Positions 63,315 to 64,000 of a stretch of DNA of 64,000 bases are shown here, piece after piece. Numbering within the stretch: position 1 is the stretch's first letter; every line of letters starts with the position of its first letter. The stretch is from the NCBI GenBank assembly GCA_023511295.1, contig JAIMBT010000021.1, forward strand, positions 1 through 64,000, read 5' to 3'. The notes under the pieces were generated by a model, which saw only the letters and a program-made list of their open reading frames with translations, did no database searches and was not told where the DNA came from. The stretch is from Alicyclobacillus sp. Its GTDB lineage: Bacteria; Bacillota; Bacilli; Alicyclobacillales; Alicyclobacillaceae. The position numbers and the translations under genes are program-made.

Positions 63315-64000
63315 ATGAGCTTTCGTCTGCGACGCAGTCTGACGGCGTACCTCATGTTGTTGCCCACCTTGGCCATCACGGGCGTGTTCGTCATCTACCC
63401 GGTGGTCGACTCGTTCGTCATCAGCTTCTTCAAGTGGGACATGCTGAGCAATGTCCGGCCATTCGTAGGTTTGCAGAACTACCGGCACATCTTCGCAGAT
63501 CCGCTGTTTCAACGCGCACTGCTGAACACCGTCCTGTACGTCGTCACCTTCGTGCCAATTGTCCTCCTCCTCGGGCTCCTCTGCGCCGTGCTGCTGAACC
63601 AGAAGGTCAAGTTCTTGGCGGCGTTTCGGGCAGCCTTCTTCATCCCGTACGTCACTTCTCTTGCAGCTTCGGGCATCGTGTGGCAGTGGATCTTCAACGA
63701 CCAGTTCGGGTTACTCAACTACCTGCTCAAGCAAGTGGGCATCCAGCCGCAGAACTGGCTGCAGAACCCGCACTGGACCCTTTTCAACCTGGACGTGATG
63801 GGCGTTTGGCAAAACCTCGGCTACGTCGCCGTGATTTTTCTCGCGGGACTGCAAAACATTTCGCGCGAGTACTACGAAGCTGCCGACGTCGATGGTGCGC
63901 GACCGTTTCAGAAGTTTCGACACATCACTGTACCGCTGCTGTCGCCGACGACCTACTTTCTCCTCATCCTAACGACCATCGAGGCCTTTAAGATCTTCCT
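63315..64000 (+). CDS. Sugar ABC transporter permease, 3' end cut off by the window
   Basis: The visible 228 residues form a MalF/UgpA-type permease: a first helix (LTAYLMLLPTLAITGVFVIY), LQNYRHIFADPLFQRALLNT, and the EAA loop EYYEAADVDGARPFQKFRHI. The frame is open to the window end. ATG 63315 has no clear ribosome binding site; an AGGAGG lies 33 bases upstream, so the start is uncertain. A sugar-binding protein and second permease are expected beyond the edge. Confidence 0.9.
   Translation, partial: MSFRLRRSLTAYLMLLPTLAITGVFVIYPVVDSFVISFFKWDMLSNVRPFVGLQNYRHIFADPLFQRALLNTVLYVVTFVPIVLLLGLLCAVLLNQKVKFLAAFRAAFFIPYVTSLAASGIVWQWIFNDQFGLLNYLLKQVGIQPQNWLQNPHWTLFNLDVMGVWQNLGYVAVIFLAGLQNISREYYEAADVDGARPFQKFRHITVPLLSPTTYFLLILTTIEAFKIF

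Overview
The window looks like chromosomal DNA of a high-GC, motile, endospore-forming Firmicute, most like an Alicyclobacillus/Kyrpidia-type member of the Bacillales. The clues are an alpha/beta-type small acid-soluble spore protein, a SleB-type cell-wall hydrolase with LysM domains, a DegS/DegU pair, and the Bacillus-like order degV-comFC-yvyF-(sigma)-flgM-flgN-flgK-flgL-yviE-hag-fliD-fliS-hpf-secA-prfB, all at high GC. The genus is inferred from gene content and order, because no alignment could be run. No phage, insertion sequence or CRISPR array was seen.

Layout, left to right. 1-511: repeat-rich intergenic DNA. 0.5-6.8 kb: an AMP-forming acyl-CoA synthetase, prfB with its programmed frameshift, secA, and a small membrane protein. 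7-20.5 kb: one long minus-strand block, read from degV down to hpf, for late flagellar genes, the motility sigma factor with its anti-sigma factor, flagellin, and the comFC and hpf housekeeping genes. 20.6-25.3 kb: a segment that separates degV from degU. It holds a HTH-TPR regulator, a GGDEF/HD-GYP protein, a DUF5317 membrane protein, a 31-codon gene for a secretable-looking peptide, and a short glycosyltransferase-like protein. 25.4-30.1 kb: degU, degS, metK, an SASP gene and a TagA-family glycosyltransferase. 30.2-37 kb: two related secreted or membrane-anchored HExxH metallopeptidases on either side of a cold-shock gene and a phosphohexomutase.

37.3-46 kb: dienelactone hydrolase, moaB, two small conserved genes, bioY facing a single-chain ECF energy module (ATPase-ATPase-EcfT) with a BirA-like operator between them, a quinone oxidoreductase, a metallo-beta-lactamase-fold protein, tRNA-Tyr, and a 133-bp tandem duplication built from the same short repeat seen at 1-340. 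46-56.5 kb: a LigB-type dioxygenase, an aldo/keto reductase, and a compact divergent metabolic region. Its minus-strand operon has two KdgF-like cupins, two SDRs, YciI and an IlvE-type aminotransferase. Its plus-strand operon has an HpcH/HpaI aldolase, a class I aminotransferase and LrgA/LrgB, followed by an SDR. 56.6-64 kb: a coiled-coil protein, the SleB-type hydrolase, an S9 peptidase, a G:T/U-type DNA glycosylase, a small membrane protein, an RNase J-like MBL protein, and the first part of a sugar ABC permease that runs off the end.

How the parts work together: FlgM and the FliA-type sigma factor sit in the operon that also makes the late flagellar chaperones and hook proteins, and hag has a near-consensus sigma-D promoter, so flagellin is controlled by the window's own sigma/anti-sigma pair. 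BioY plus the fused energising module should form a complete biotin ECF transporter repressed by BirA. The least familiar content is the signalling segment at 20.7-25.3 kb and the divergent aldolase/cupin/SDR region at 48.2-55.4 kb.
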